Source: an uncultured Gemmatimonadota bacterium
Lineage (GTDB): Bacteria; Gemmatimonadota; Gemmatimonadetes; Gemmatimonadales; Gemmatimonadaceae
DNA length: 64,000 nucleotides
Reading direction: 5' to 3'
NCBI GenBank assembly: GCA_902826615.1
Contig: CADEFN010000006.1
Location: 186,001 to 250,000 of the forward strand
A program made the position numbers and the translations under genes. The stretch's first letter is position 1. The number at the start of each line of letters is the position of its first letter. Shown one piece after another: positions 52,502 through 61,071 of the stretch. The notes under the pieces are model-generated. The model was given only the letters and a program-made list of their open reading frames with translations. It ran no database searches and was not told the DNA's origin.

Positions 52502-54931
52502 CTACTTGTGCAGCAGGACGTTGTCGACGAAAACCGTAGGGGTATCGCCCGCGAAGATCAACTGCGCCAGGTGGCCCCGGGTAACCAGGCCGGTGAAGGC
52601 GGTGAGGGGAATGTCAAAACGGACCCAGTTGCCGGTGGTCAGCGACGGGGTCGACGCGCGTGTGAAGGTGAGCTCGTGCTCCACGTCATCGCCGCCACCA
52701 AAGGCGCCGCCCGCACCGAAGTCGACGAGCTTTACCTTGAAGACCGCGGGGGCCGCCGTGGGTGCCGGCGTCCAGATGTCGAACGAAAAGTGGGTCATCG
52801 CCGAGGCATTGATCTGCTTGGACGTGAACTCGATGCCCACGAACACCATGTTCGAGTACTTCTTCACATCGTCGCCCGCGACCTTCACGTCGGCGACGTC
52901 GGCGGCGTCCCAGTCGGCCGACCAGGTATCGACGGTGACGTTGGTGTACGCGTTGCTGAAGAGCGAGATCACGTCACCCGGGGCGAAGGTTGGCGCCGGT
53001 GCCGCGGTGGCGGGCGCGCTCAGCGTGCCGCCGGTATAGAAGTAGACGTTGTCGACAAAGAAGGTCTTGAGGTCGCCCACCAGAATCATCTGCGCCAGAT
53101 GGGCTCGGCCTTTGAGGCCAGTGAAGGCCGTGAGGGGAACGTCGATACCAACCCAGCCGCCGGTGGTTAGTGGCGGAGTGGATGACGCCGTGATCGAGAT
53201 CTCGTGTTCGGAGTCGTCGCCACCATCGAAGGTCCCGTTAGGCCCGAAGTCGACGAGTTTGATGCGGAAGGACGCGGGTGCCGTGGTGGCGTCGGGAGTC
53301 CAGATGTCCATGTGGAACGAGGTCATCGGGGTCGCGTCGATCGGCTTGGACGTGAACTCGATGCCGGCAAAGACCACATTGCTGTACTTCCTGGTGTCGT
53401 TCCCCTGCACCTTGATGTCTTCCACGTCCGCCTGGTCCCATGGGGCCGACCAGGTGTCGACCGTGGCATTGGGGTAGGCGTTGCTGAAGAGGGAGATCAC
53501 GTTGCCGGCCGGAGCGGTTGGTGTCGGCGCAGCGGTGACCGGTGCGGTTGGGGCGGGGACTCGGTAGAAGTAGACGTTGTCGACGTAGATCGTCGGGCTC
53601 GACCCCGAAATGATCATCTGCGCGAGATTGCCTCGCGCCCTCAGCCCCGTGAATGCGGCGAGGGGAATGTCGAGGGAGTTCCACGATCCCGTACCTACCG
53701 CCGGTGTGGTGGTTCGCGAGAGTGCGACCTCGTGTTCAGAGTCGTCGCCACCGCCGAACACTCCGTTGGCGCCGAAGTCAACCAGCTTCACCCGGAATGC
53801 GCCCGCGTCCTGCGTCCAGACGTCGAGGTGGAGGAGGGTACTGGCTGACGCGTTGACGGTGCGGGAGAGGAACTCGATGCCTGCAAAGGAAAGCTTGGTG
53901 TACTTCTTGGCGGCGTCGCCACCCACCTGCACGTCGGCCACGTCGGCCTGGTCCCATGTGGCCGACCAGGTATCCACCGGCACGTTGGGGTAGGCACCGC
54001 TGAAGAGGGCGATGACGTCGGCGGCCGGGCGAGTGGGTGTGGGTGCGGCCGCGGTGGGCGGCGCGGCGGCCGTGAGGGAGACGGCGCCGGTGGCCTGGGT
54101 CGCGCCTAACGAAGCCGTGACTGACGCGGACCCGGCGCCAACGACCTGGATGGAGCCATCGGCGGCAACGCGCGCCACGGCCTCATTGGATGACCGGAAG
54201 GTGAAGTACGCCGGAGACGCCGTGACAACCTGATCGGTGCCGAAGACATCGAAGGTGACGGAGGTGCCGGAGACCTTGAAGGCCGACCCCACTTCGTCGC
54301 TGATGGTTGCCGCCGCGATCGCGGGGCGCGGGTTGCGAATGGTCGCGAGGTTCTCGAACTGGATCTCGTCAAACCAGATGGTGTTGCCGGCGCCGTTTTC
54401 GGCTCCTTCTGCAAAAAAGAAGGTGCCCTTCTCTCGCGCGAGCCGCGCGGCGAGGGGCACCGGAATGGCGTACTTCTTCCAGACGGTGGTGAGCTGCAGT
54501 TCGGTGCTTTGTGCCGAATACTGGGAGCTCCCGGAGTTGTCATTGCCAATGCCCGCTACGTCGAGTTTGGCGGGTGAGCTGGACCTGGCCCAGAAGGTGA
54601 GGGCGTTGTAGCTGGTGAGGTCGCGCGGGACGAAGGCCACAAACGCGCCGCCGGCATATCCACCCGACGCATCACCAGGCCCCGGAACGGTCACCCGGAT
54701 CGCGCTCGTTCCGCGCGCCTTGGTGGTCGGATCGATGGAGACGGCGTCGAGCTTGGAGCCACCGAATGGCTCGAAGTTCACCCCGATGAAGGTGTCGTCG
54801 AAGATCGACGACTCGGTGGGGAAGGCCGCGGGCTCGAGCGTTCCGAGGTCTCGTCCGCAGCCGGCCGCGCCGGCCAGGAGGGCAAGGGCGGTCGCCACAA
54901 AGCGAATGCGAGGCGGGCGAGACTGGTGCAT
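52502..54931 (-). CDS. Lipoprotein with three tandem carbohydrate-binding-like repeats
   Basis: An 809-residue lipoprotein (lipobox LLAGAAGC, Cys25). Residues about 40-195 are a jelly-roll CBM-like domain; 200-290 a bacterial Ig-like (BIG2-type) domain. Then come three copies of a domain of about 155 residues at 305-459, 477-633 and 653-808, each starting D/N-V-I-[AS]-LFS and with 'VDTWSA.W', VKLVDFG, 'GGGDD.EHE', IPL.AFTGL and VDNV. Linkers are P/A/T-rich. No catalytic site is seen; it probably binds glucan at the surface. First gene of the reverse operon, 24 bp before the ROK gene. Confidence 0.8.
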   Translation of the reverse strand: MHQSRPPRIRFVATALALLAGAAGCGRDLGTLEPAAFPTESSIFDDTFIGVNFEPFGGSKLDAVSIDPTTKARGTSAIRVTVPGPGDASGGYAGGAFVAFVPRDLTSYNALTFWARSSSPAKLDVAGIGNDNSGSSQYSAQSTELQLTTVWKKYAIPVPLAARLAREKGTFFFAEGAENGAGNTIWFDEIQFENLATIRNPRPAIAAATISDEVGSAFKVSGTSVTFDVFGTDQVVTASPAYFTFRSSNEAVARVAADGSIQVVGAGSASVTASLGATQATGAVSLTAAAPPTAAAPTPTRPAADVIALFSGAYPNVPVDTWSATWDQADVADVQVGGDAAKKYTKLSFAGIEFLSRTVNASASTLLHLDVWTQDAGAFRVKLVDFGANGVFGGGDDSEHEVALSRTTTPAVGTGSWNSLDIPLAAFTGLRARGNLAQMIISGSSPTIYVDNVYFYRVPAPTAPVTAAPTPTAPAGNVISLFSNAYPNATVDTWSAPWDQADVEDIKVQGNDTRKYSNVVFAGIEFTSKPIDATPMTSFHMDIWTPDATTAPASFRIKLVDFGPNGTFDGGDDSEHEISITASSTPPLTTGGWVGIDVPLTAFTGLKGRAHLAQMILVGDLKTFFVDNVYFYTGGTLSAPATAAPAPTFAPGDVISLFSNAYTNVTVDTWSADWDAADVADVKVAGDDVKKYSNMVFVGIEFTSKQINASAMTHFSFDIWTPAPTAAPAVFKVKLVDFGAGGAFGGGDDVEHELTFTRASTPSLTTGNWVRFDIPLTAFTGLVTRGHLAQLIFAGDTPTVFVDNVLLHK
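52508..53033 (-). repeat. Third protein-level repeat of the binding lipoprotein
   Basis: Residues about 653-808. DNA-level identity with the other copies is visible in blocks (VKLVDFG, EHE and AFTGL codons) but diverged, so the copies are old. Confidence 0.6.
53033..53503 (-). repeat. Second protein-level repeat of the binding lipoprotein
   Basis: Residues about 477-633, same motif order as the first and third copies. Confidence 0.6.
53555..54019 (-). repeat. First protein-level repeat of the binding lipoprotein
   Basis: Residues about 305-459, after the Ig-like domain; same motif order as the other two. Confidence 0.6.
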
Positions 54932-54995
54932 CTGGTCGCTCCGGTTGGTGCAGAAAGTCAGCTCAGCGGCCCGTCGTCAGCCTGAGCGCTGGCGG

Positions 54996-55018
54996 CTTTG
55001 TTTGATGAGCGAACAAAG
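54996..55018. promoter_or_regulatory. Likely ROK operator, copy A
   Basis: CTTTGT, eight bases (TTGATGAG), then CGAACAAAG: a 7-bp perfect dyad CTTTGTT/AACAAAG with the same length and ends as the copy at 41384-41406. It lies 65 bp upstream of the lipoprotein ATG and just downstream of a minus-strand -35. Confidence 0.7.
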
Positions 55019-55039
55019 AATGGGGGTCGGGGGAGGATG

Positions 55040-55045
55040 TGTCAA
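55040..55045 (-). promoter_or_regulatory. TTGACA -35 of the reverse glucan operon
   Basis: TTGACA on the minus strand, 21 bases upstream of the operator; the -10 would fall at the operator edge (CATTCT/ATTCTT). The arrangement copies that of the forward operon. Confidence 0.5.
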
Positions 55046-55264
55046 GAACGGGTCTCCATATAGAGGCGGACCAGTCTGGACGCCCGCGCCGGGGCCTGTC
55101 GTGACTGAGCCATGGGGGCTGGGGTCTGTCCTCGCAGTTGCCCGGGCGAGCCGACAAAACGCCGGCCAAACCCCCCGGGCGGTCGGGGGCAGAGGAGGTC
55201 GGGATGAGGCTCCCCTGACCGGGGGAGGTCTCGCATGGGGTTGTCGTACAGCGCACCTTCTGAG

Positions 55265-56488
55265 ATGCTGAAGCTGCCCTTTGCGTCCGCCACTCGGTTG
55301 GCACTCTGCGCGTCGCTCTTCCTGAGCTCCGCTTGTTCCGGAGGGAGCGCCGAAGTCGCGTCGATGGTTCGGGATAGTGCGGGCGTCACGATTGTTGAGA
55401 GTACCGCCCCGGCGACTCCTGGCCCCGCAGGGCAGGGGACCATCAAAGTCGACTCCGCACCCCTCTGGGACATCAACGGCGCTGAAGACGGGCGCGAGGA
55501 ACTCGCACCAAACACCAACATCACCCGGCTCCCCGGGGGCGCCATGGTGGTGGCGACGGGGCGGGAACTCCGCTGGTATGACGGGGAGGGCCGCTGGGTG
55601 CGCACGGTGGGGCGCGAAGGGAATGGCCCGGCTGAGTTTCGGCAGTTCGACTTGCTCAAGACCTTTGGCGACTCGGTCCTGGTCTACGACCTCGCACTCC
55701 GGCGTGTCACCGTCTTCGATTCGGCAGGAACACTCGGCAGGGTGACCACGATCGTGGGAACTGACTCCGCGGGTGCGTCATTTCCGCTCGACGTGCTGAA
55801 TGATGGCCGACTTTTGCTGGGCACCTATCCGCGTCCTGTTCCGGGTTCCGGTGTGCAGCGCGACCCCATCATCCTGCGTATTGCCACACCGGAAGGGGTT
55901 CCCGTCGCCTCGTTAGGTCGCTTTCCGCTGGACGAACAGGCCGTCGTCGCACTTCCGGAAGGCGGCGTCTCGATGCGGCGCGTCGTTTTCATGCGCAGTT
56001 CGTACTTCGCGCGTCACGAGACGAAGGTGCTGGTGGCGACGAACGAACGCTTCGGCTTCGACTGGTATGGTGCCGATGGCCGTTTGATGCGCTCAGTGCG
56101 CCGCAGCGCCACGCCGGTGCCCGTGACCGACGCCGAGGCCGTTGCGCAGATCGATGAATGGCTCGAAGGCTTTCCGGCGGGCCGGGAGGAACTCAAGGCA
56201 CAACGACGTCAGGAAATGCTCGACACCCCACGTCCTCAGACCAAACCACTGTATGCTAGGGTGGTTGTGGCGTCAAATGGTGAGGTGTGGGTTCAGGAGT
56301 ACGGCGAGCCACGCCAGGCCAGCCGGCCCTCCACCTGGTCGGTGTTCGACCCCGATGGCCGATGGCAAACGCAGGTGACGGTGCCGGCTGGTGTGACCCC
56401 GCTTGTCATTGGACCTGCTGATCTCCTCGCGACCTGGAACGACGCCGAGGGTGTCATCCATGTGCGCAAGTACGGCGTGCAACGCTGA
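55265..56488 (+). CDS. Six-bladed beta-propeller lipoprotein
   Basis: A 407-residue protein. The signal ends in LSSAC (lipobox Cys24). The body is a six-bladed NHL-like propeller: 'WDINGAEDGREEL', 'VRTVGREGNGPAEFRQ', 'VLVYDLALRRVTVFDSAG', 'VVVASNGEVWVQEY'. The G-R-E-G-N-G-P-x-E-F block is typical of large lipoprotein propeller families. Function unknown, probably binding. ATG at 55265 chosen from the signal. Confidence 0.75.
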   Translation: MLKLPFASATRLALCASLFLSSACSGGSAEVASMVRDSAGVTIVESTAPATPGPAGQGTIKVDSAPLWDINGAEDGREELAPNTNITRLPGGAMVVATGRELRWYDGEGRWVRTVGREGNGPAEFRQFDLLKTFGDSVLVYDLALRRVTVFDSAGTLGRVTTIVGTDSAGASFPLDVLNDGRLLLGTYPRPVPGSGVQRDPIILRIATPEGVPVASLGRFPLDEQAVVALPEGGVSMRRVVFMRSSYFARHETKVLVATNERFGFDWYGADGRLMRSVRRSATPVPVTDAEAVAQIDEWLEGFPAGREELKAQRRQEMLDTPRPQTKPLYARVVVASNGEVWVQEYGEPRQASRPSTWSVFDPDGRWQTQVTVPAGVTPLVIGPADLLATWNDAEGVIHVRKYGVQR

Positions 56489-56508
56489 GCACGTGAGGCG
56501 CCGCCGCG

Positions 56509-57546
56509 TCAGGACGGATTGGCGCTGACAACAACACGAAAGCCGATATGCGATGCTCCGGTATCGGGCGCGCCGGTACCACGCGCGCTCACCCGATAGC
56601 CCCGGCAGTACACATCGCTGCACAGGAACGAGCCACCCCGGATCACCCGTGTTGCGCCTGACGGGTTGGCGGGATCGCTGCCGGTCGTTGGGCCTGCCGG
56701 GTTGCGACTCGCGCCGGCTGATGCCCGACGGGCATAGGTGTCGGGCTGATACCAGTCGGCCGTCCATTGCCAGACGTTCCCCGACATATCGCGCAGACCA
56801 AACCCATTGGCGCCATAACTCCCCACCGCCACCGGCTCCGCGGGATGCGCTGGAAACGTCCCCGTATAGATGTGTGCCTGTGGATGCTCCGGATCATGCG
56901 CAGTGTTTCCCCACGCATGCGCGGCGCGCTCGAGCCCTCCCCGCGCGGCATACTCCCACTCGGCCTCAGTGGGCAGGCGGCCACCAGCCCATGTGGCGAA
57001 TGCGGTCGCATCTTCCCAGGCGATGTGCACCACCGGGAACTGCTCGCGACCGGCGATGTCGCTCCCCGGTCCCTTCGGATGCTGCCAGCTTGCGCCCGGC
57101 ACCCAGCGCCACCAGCGTGCAACATCACGCAGGTCCACCTCACCACTGGCTGGCGTAAAAACCAGGGAGCCGGGCACCAGCACCTCGGGCGGCGGGGGAG
57201 GTGTTCCCGGCGGAAGTTGCGCCATCAGCGCCGCGCGGTCAGGCACACGCTCCGCCACGGTGAGATATCCGGTGGCACGCACAAACTCGTGAAAGCGGGC
57301 GTTGGTCACCGGCGTCGTGTCCATGAAAAATCCGTCCACGGTCACGCGATGCACCGGCTGCTCATGCGCCAGGGCAAAGGGGCCATCATCTCCCATGGCG
57401 AACGTTCCGCCGGGAATCCACACCATTCCTGCCGGTGCAGGGCCCGGCGCCGTGGTCGTTGGCATCGGCTCGCGGTCGGCCGCACATCCTGCGGCGGCGA
57501 GGACGCACAGCAGAAGTGCGCAGGATGCACGTGGAGACACTCTCAT
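56509..57546 (-). CDS. Formylglycine-generating enzyme (sulfatase activator), lipoprotein
   Basis: A 345-residue FGE-sulfatase family enzyme. Lipobox VLAAAGC (Cys21). The fold starts at MVWIPGGTFAMG and includes TEAEWEYAARGG, 'GLRDMSGNVWQWTADWY' and RVIRGGSFLC. Both active-site cysteines are present, Cys309 and Cys314 (CSDVYC), the pair that binds copper and oxidises Cys to formylglycine in aerobic FGE. Many family members lack them, so this copy is likely active. Two CxPSR sulfatases follow divergently. The lipoprotein signal places it on the periplasmic side. Confidence 0.85.
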   Translation of the reverse strand: MRVSPRASCALLLCVLAAAGCAADREPMPTTTAPGPAPAGMVWIPGGTFAMGDDGPFALAHEQPVHRVTVDGFFMDTTPVTNARFHEFVRATGYLTVAERVPDRAALMAQLPPGTPPPPPEVLVPGSLVFTPASGEVDLRDVARWWRWVPGASWQHPKGPGSDIAGREQFPVVHIAWEDATAFATWAGGRLPTEAEWEYAARGGLERAAHAWGNTAHDPEHPQAHIYTGTFPAHPAEPVAVGSYGANGFGLRDMSGNVWQWTADWYQPDTYARRASAGASRNPAGPTTGSDPANPSGATRVIRGGSFLCSDVYCRGYRVSARGTGAPDTGASHIGFRVVVSANPS

Positions 57547-57615
57547 GCCGGTCGAATGTAGCGCCCGGTCGGGTTGTGGGGTAACGTTGCCCGATCAGCC
57601 CCTGGAGAGGCACAC

Positions 57616-58089
57616 ATGACGTCACGCTGGTGCATGATTCTGCTCGCGGTCAGCACTGCGTGCGCCAAGGCCCCGGAGTTCACCGACCCACAGCGCGCGG
57701 CAGTGGCTGACACCATTCGGCAGGAAGCCGACCGGGTCATCGCGGCGCTGGCGTCTCGCCAGGTGGACTCGCTGGCCGACCTCTTCACGAAGGACGCCGA
57801 CTTCGTGTATGTCGACAATGGTCGCATCTATCCCGACAACGCTGCGCTCAAGAAGGCGGCGACGCCCTTCTTTGGTCGCATCGGACGGGCGGGTGGGCGC
57901 TGGGAGCCAGCGCATGTGCTGGTGCTGGCACCCGATGCAGGCGCCTTCACCGGTGTCTTTCGCGCCGAGATGGCGGATACCGCTGGAGCTCCGCTCTGGA
58001 CCGATGGCAAGATCTGGACGTTTGTCTACCAGCGGCGTGCCGGACGCTGGCAGATTGTGCAAGCACATGAAGTCAACGCCAAGCCATGA
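57616..58089 (+). CDS. Small NTF2-like (DUF4440) lipoprotein
   Basis: A 157-residue lipoprotein (signal MILLAVSTAC). GGAGAGG lies about 8 bases before the ATG. The domain pattern 'IRQEADRVIAALASRQVDSLADLFTKDADFVYVDNGRIY' and the final 'WQIVQAHEV' fit DUF4440/SnoaL. It overlaps the first sulfatase start by 4 bp and faces the FGE gene across 69 bp, so it belongs to the sulfatase module. Role unknown. Confidence 0.7.
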   Translation: MTSRWCMILLAVSTACAKAPEFTDPQRAAVADTIRQEADRVIAALASRQVDSLADLFTKDADFVYVDNGRIYPDNAALKKAATPFFGRIGRAGGRWEPAHVLVLAPDAGAFTGVFRAEMADTAGAPLWTDGKIWTFVYQRRAGRWQIVQAHEVNAKP

Positions 58090-59618
58090 AGTGGTTGGCC
58101 TGCGGTTTGACCGTTGCGCTCGCGAGCCTGGCGTGCCGAGGAGAAGTACCACAACGCCTCAACATTCTCTTCATCGCCGTTGATGATTTGCGGCCGGCAC
58201 TCGGCGCGTATGGTGATTCCCTGGCGATCACGCCCAACATCGACCGGCTGGCGCGCAGTGGTGTGACCTTCCTGCAGGCACACGTGCAGCAAGCGGTCTG
58301 CAATCCGTCACGCGCCAGCATCATGACGGGGCTGCGACCCGATTCCCTCCGGGTGTGGGACCTCGACACGGACTTCCGGAAGACGGTGCCAGATGTCGTC
58401 ACGCTGCCCCAGCACTTTCGGCAACATGGGTACTTCGCCACCGTGGTCGGCAAGATCTACCACAATATCCTCCCGGATTCGCTGTCCTGGAGCGAACCCG
58501 AGATGAAGATCAAGGGTTTTCCCTACGACCCCGATGCGGTCTATCATCATCGCGACAACCTCGCCATTCAGGAGACACGCAAGGCCGCAGCCATCGCCGC
58601 GGGGCGTGAGGCGCGACATATCGACCAGTTCCGGCTCTGGTACCTCAAGGCCAACGCCACCGAGGCGGTCGATCTTCCCGACAGCGTGTACTACGATGGC
58701 GCCCAGACCAACTATGCGGTGCGCAAGCTGGCGGAGCTGAGCGCGCGCGGTGAACCGTTTTTCTTTGGCGTGGGCTACTATCGCCCGCACCTGCCTTTCA
58801 ACGCACCGCAGAAGTACTGGGACCTCTACGATCGTGCCAGCATTCCCCTCGCTCGCAGCGCGGAGGTGCCGCAGGGCGCGCCGGAGATGGCGATCAACAA
58901 CATGCGTGAGTTGCGGGGGTATGCCGACTTCTCACAGGTGGCGCATCCCTTCAAGGGCTCGGTGACCGAGGACGAGGCGCGACGACTCAAACATGGGTAC
59001 TACGCCTCCGTGAGTTACATCGACGCGCAAGTGGGGCGGCTGCTCGATGCGCTCGACAGTTTGGGCATCACGCAGAACACCATCGTTGTGCTCTGGGGCG
59101 ACCACGGTTACAAGCTGGGAGAGCACAACAGCTGGGCGAAGATGACCAACCACCTCATCGACACCCGGGCCCCCCTGATCGTGCGCGCCCCGGGCAAGGC
59201 CGCCCCCGGCACACGGCTCAACCAGATGGTGGAGTTTGTGGACATCTACCCGACGTTGAGTGAGCTGGCAGGACTCCCAACTCCAACGCACCTGCAGGGG
59301 ATGAGCGCTGTGCCGCTGCTTGCCGATTCGGCGCGCCCCTGGAAGACGGCGACATTCAGCCAGTTCCTGCGTCATGGCATCTGGGTCGGGCTCGACTCGC
59401 TGCCATATATGGGCTACAGCATTCGCACCGAGCGGTACCGGTATGCCACGTGGGAACAGTGGGAAACCAAACGCACGACAGCCAAAGAGCTCTACGATCA
59501 TCTGAACGATCCGGATGAAACACGTAATCTGGCCGCCGATCCCGCAATGGCCGCAACGATCGATTCACTCGAGGCGCGCCGTCTGGCAGGTTGGCGTGCG
59601 GCACGTCCCCTCCAGTAA
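58086..59618 (+). CDS. Sulfatase lipoprotein (iduronate-2-sulfatase-like)
   Basis: A 510-residue type I sulfatase. Lipobox ALASLAC (Cys17). Metal Asp pair in IAVDDLRP, formylglycine site VCNPSRASIMTG (Cys72, motif C-x-P-S-R), later WGDHGYKLGEHNSW (metal Asp/His). The layout resembles iduronate-2-sulfatases. It removes sulfate esters from glycans; the sulfated substrate is unknown. Cys72 must be converted by an FGE such as the one at 56509. Overlaps the DUF4440 gene by 4 bp. Confidence 0.88.
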   Translation: MKWLACGLTVALASLACRGEVPQRLNILFIAVDDLRPALGAYGDSLAITPNIDRLARSGVTFLQAHVQQAVCNPSRASIMTGLRPDSLRVWDLDTDFRKTVPDVVTLPQHFRQHGYFATVVGKIYHNILPDSLSWSEPEMKIKGFPYDPDAVYHHRDNLAIQETRKAAAIAAGREARHIDQFRLWYLKANATEAVDLPDSVYYDGAQTNYAVRKLAELSARGEPFFFGVGYYRPHLPFNAPQKYWDLYDRASIPLARSAEVPQGAPEMAINNMRELRGYADFSQVAHPFKGSVTEDEARRLKHGYYASVSYIDAQVGRLLDALDSLGITQNTIVVLWGDHGYKLGEHNSWAKMTNHLIDTRAPLIVRAPGKAAPGTRLNQMVEFVDIYPTLSELAGLPTPTHLQGMSAVPLLADSARPWKTATFSQFLRHGIWVGLDSLPYMGYSIRTERYRYATWEQWETKRTTAKELYDHLNDPDETRNLAADPAMAATIDSLEARRLAGWRAARPLQ

Positions 59619-59627
59619 CCTGTCCTG

Positions 59628-61070
59628 ATGCGATTTCCTGTTCGAACACTCGGACTTCTGTTTGCCTCGGTGCTGCTGTCCTGCGAGTCGCGGGAGCCGC
59701 AGCGTCCCAACATTCTGTTTGTCCTCGTCGACGATCTTCGCTGGGACGACATCGCGGCGTCTGGCCACCCCTTTGTCGAGACGCCCAACATCGACCGGCT
59801 TGCGCGTGAGGGCACACGCTTCCTCAACGCCTTTGCGGCAACCCCGCTTTGTTCGCCGAGCCGAGCGACGATCCTCACCGGGCAATACGCGCATACCAAC
59901 GGCATCATCGATAACACCGCGCGTGATTCGGCGAGCCACACCCTCCCCACCTTTGCCATACCGCTCTCGGCCGCTGGATACCAGACCGGGTTCTTCGGCA
60001 AGTGGCATATGGGCAACGACGACACCCCGCGTCGCGGGTGGACCCGGTGGGTGGCCATGCGCGGTCAGGGCGAGGCGGTGGACCCGCAGCTCAACATGGA
60101 CGGTACTCGGCGTGTCGTGCCGGGGTACGTCACCGATGTGCTCACCGATCAGGTCGTGGATTTTGTGCGGACGTCGGGCACACAGCCCTTCATGGCCTTC
60201 CTTGCGCACAAGGCGCTGCACCCGAATATCATGCAGTCCAACGACGGGACCAGGGGCCAGATGGCTGCCGGCCAGCCGGAGGGATTTGTTCCGGCGCCGC
60301 GTCATGTGGGGCGTTACGCCACGCCGACCATTCCCCGACGCCCTAACGCGCTACAGCCACCAACAGGCAGCAAGGCCCTCGCGCGCAGCATTCCGGGATT
60401 GCCCCCGCTATCACCGGCCACGGGTACCAGTGAACGCGACATCCGGGCGCGTCTGGAGATGTTGCTCGGCGTCGACGAATCACTTGGTCGGCTGATGGCG
60501 ACCCTCGACTCCATGGGCACACTCGACCGCACGATGATCATCCTGACGAGTGATCACGGGTACTTCTACGGCGAGCATGGGCTCGATCAGGAGCGACGCC
60601 TCGCCTACGAGGAGACGGCGCGTATCCCATTGCTGGTGCGGTATCCTCCAATGGCGCGCAGCGGAGCCACGCCGGCGCCGATGGTCCAGACGACCGACTT
60701 TGCCTCCACCATTCTCGAGGTGGCCGGCGTGGCCGACGCCGAGTCGCGCGATGGCCGCTCCCTGGTGCCGCTGCTCGTGGGAGAGGCGCCGGCAAACTGG
60801 CGAACGTCAATCCTGCTCGAGTACTGGACCGATATCGTCTTCCCGCGCACGCTCACCATGGGGTACCAGGCCGTGCGCACCGAACGCTACAAGTACATCC
60901 ACTACACCGAACTTGACGGGATGGATGAACTCTACGACTTGAGCACCGACCCGTTCGAGATGACCAACATCATCGAGACAGAGCAGGGCCGTGCCGCCCT
61001 TCCCGAATTGCAGCAGGAGCTTGGGCGATTGCGTGGTTCCGGGCCCTCGCTGGCGGCGCGTGCGCCGTGA
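59628..61070 (+). CDS. Sulfatase lipoprotein (arylsulfatase-like)
   Basis: A 480-residue type I sulfatase with lipobox SVLLSC (Cys19), metal pair FVLVDDLRWDD, formylglycine site LCSPSRATILTG (Cys75), GKWHMGN and TSDHGYFYGEHGL. Layout like arylsulfatase A or N-acetylglucosamine-6-sulfatases. It lies 9 bp after the first sulfatase and likely removes a second sulfate type from the same glycan. Convergent with the amidohydrolase gene. Confidence 0.88.
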   Translation: MRFPVRTLGLLFASVLLSCESREPQRPNILFVLVDDLRWDDIAASGHPFVETPNIDRLAREGTRFLNAFAATPLCSPSRATILTGQYAHTNGIIDNTARDSASHTLPTFAIPLSAAGYQTGFFGKWHMGNDDTPRRGWTRWVAMRGQGEAVDPQLNMDGTRRVVPGYVTDVLTDQVVDFVRTSGTQPFMAFLAHKALHPNIMQSNDGTRGQMAAGQPEGFVPAPRHVGRYATPTIPRRPNALQPPTGSKALARSIPGLPPLSPATGTSERDIRARLEMLLGVDESLGRLMATLDSMGTLDRTMIILTSDHGYFYGEHGLDQERRLAYEETARIPLLVRYPPMARSGATPAPMVQTTDFASTILEVAGVADAESRDGRSLVPLLVGEAPANWRTSILLEYWTDIVFPRTLTMGYQAVRTERYKYIHYTELDGMDELYDLSTDPFEMTNIIETEQGRAALPELQQELGRLRGSGPSLAARAP

Positions 61071-61071
61071 C

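Larger units (their letters stand above)
54932..55264. other. Divergent intergenic region of the glucan locus
   Basis: A 333-bp region between the binding lipoprotein and the propeller gene. It holds the operator copy at 54996-55018 and a minus-strand TTGACA at 55040-55045. The rest, toward the propeller gene, is GC-rich with no clear element. Confidence 0.6.

Noticed and set aside
52508-54019. Assembly duplication in the triple-repeat gene
   Set aside because: The three copies differ at many positions in both DNA and protein, so they are genuine old repeats.
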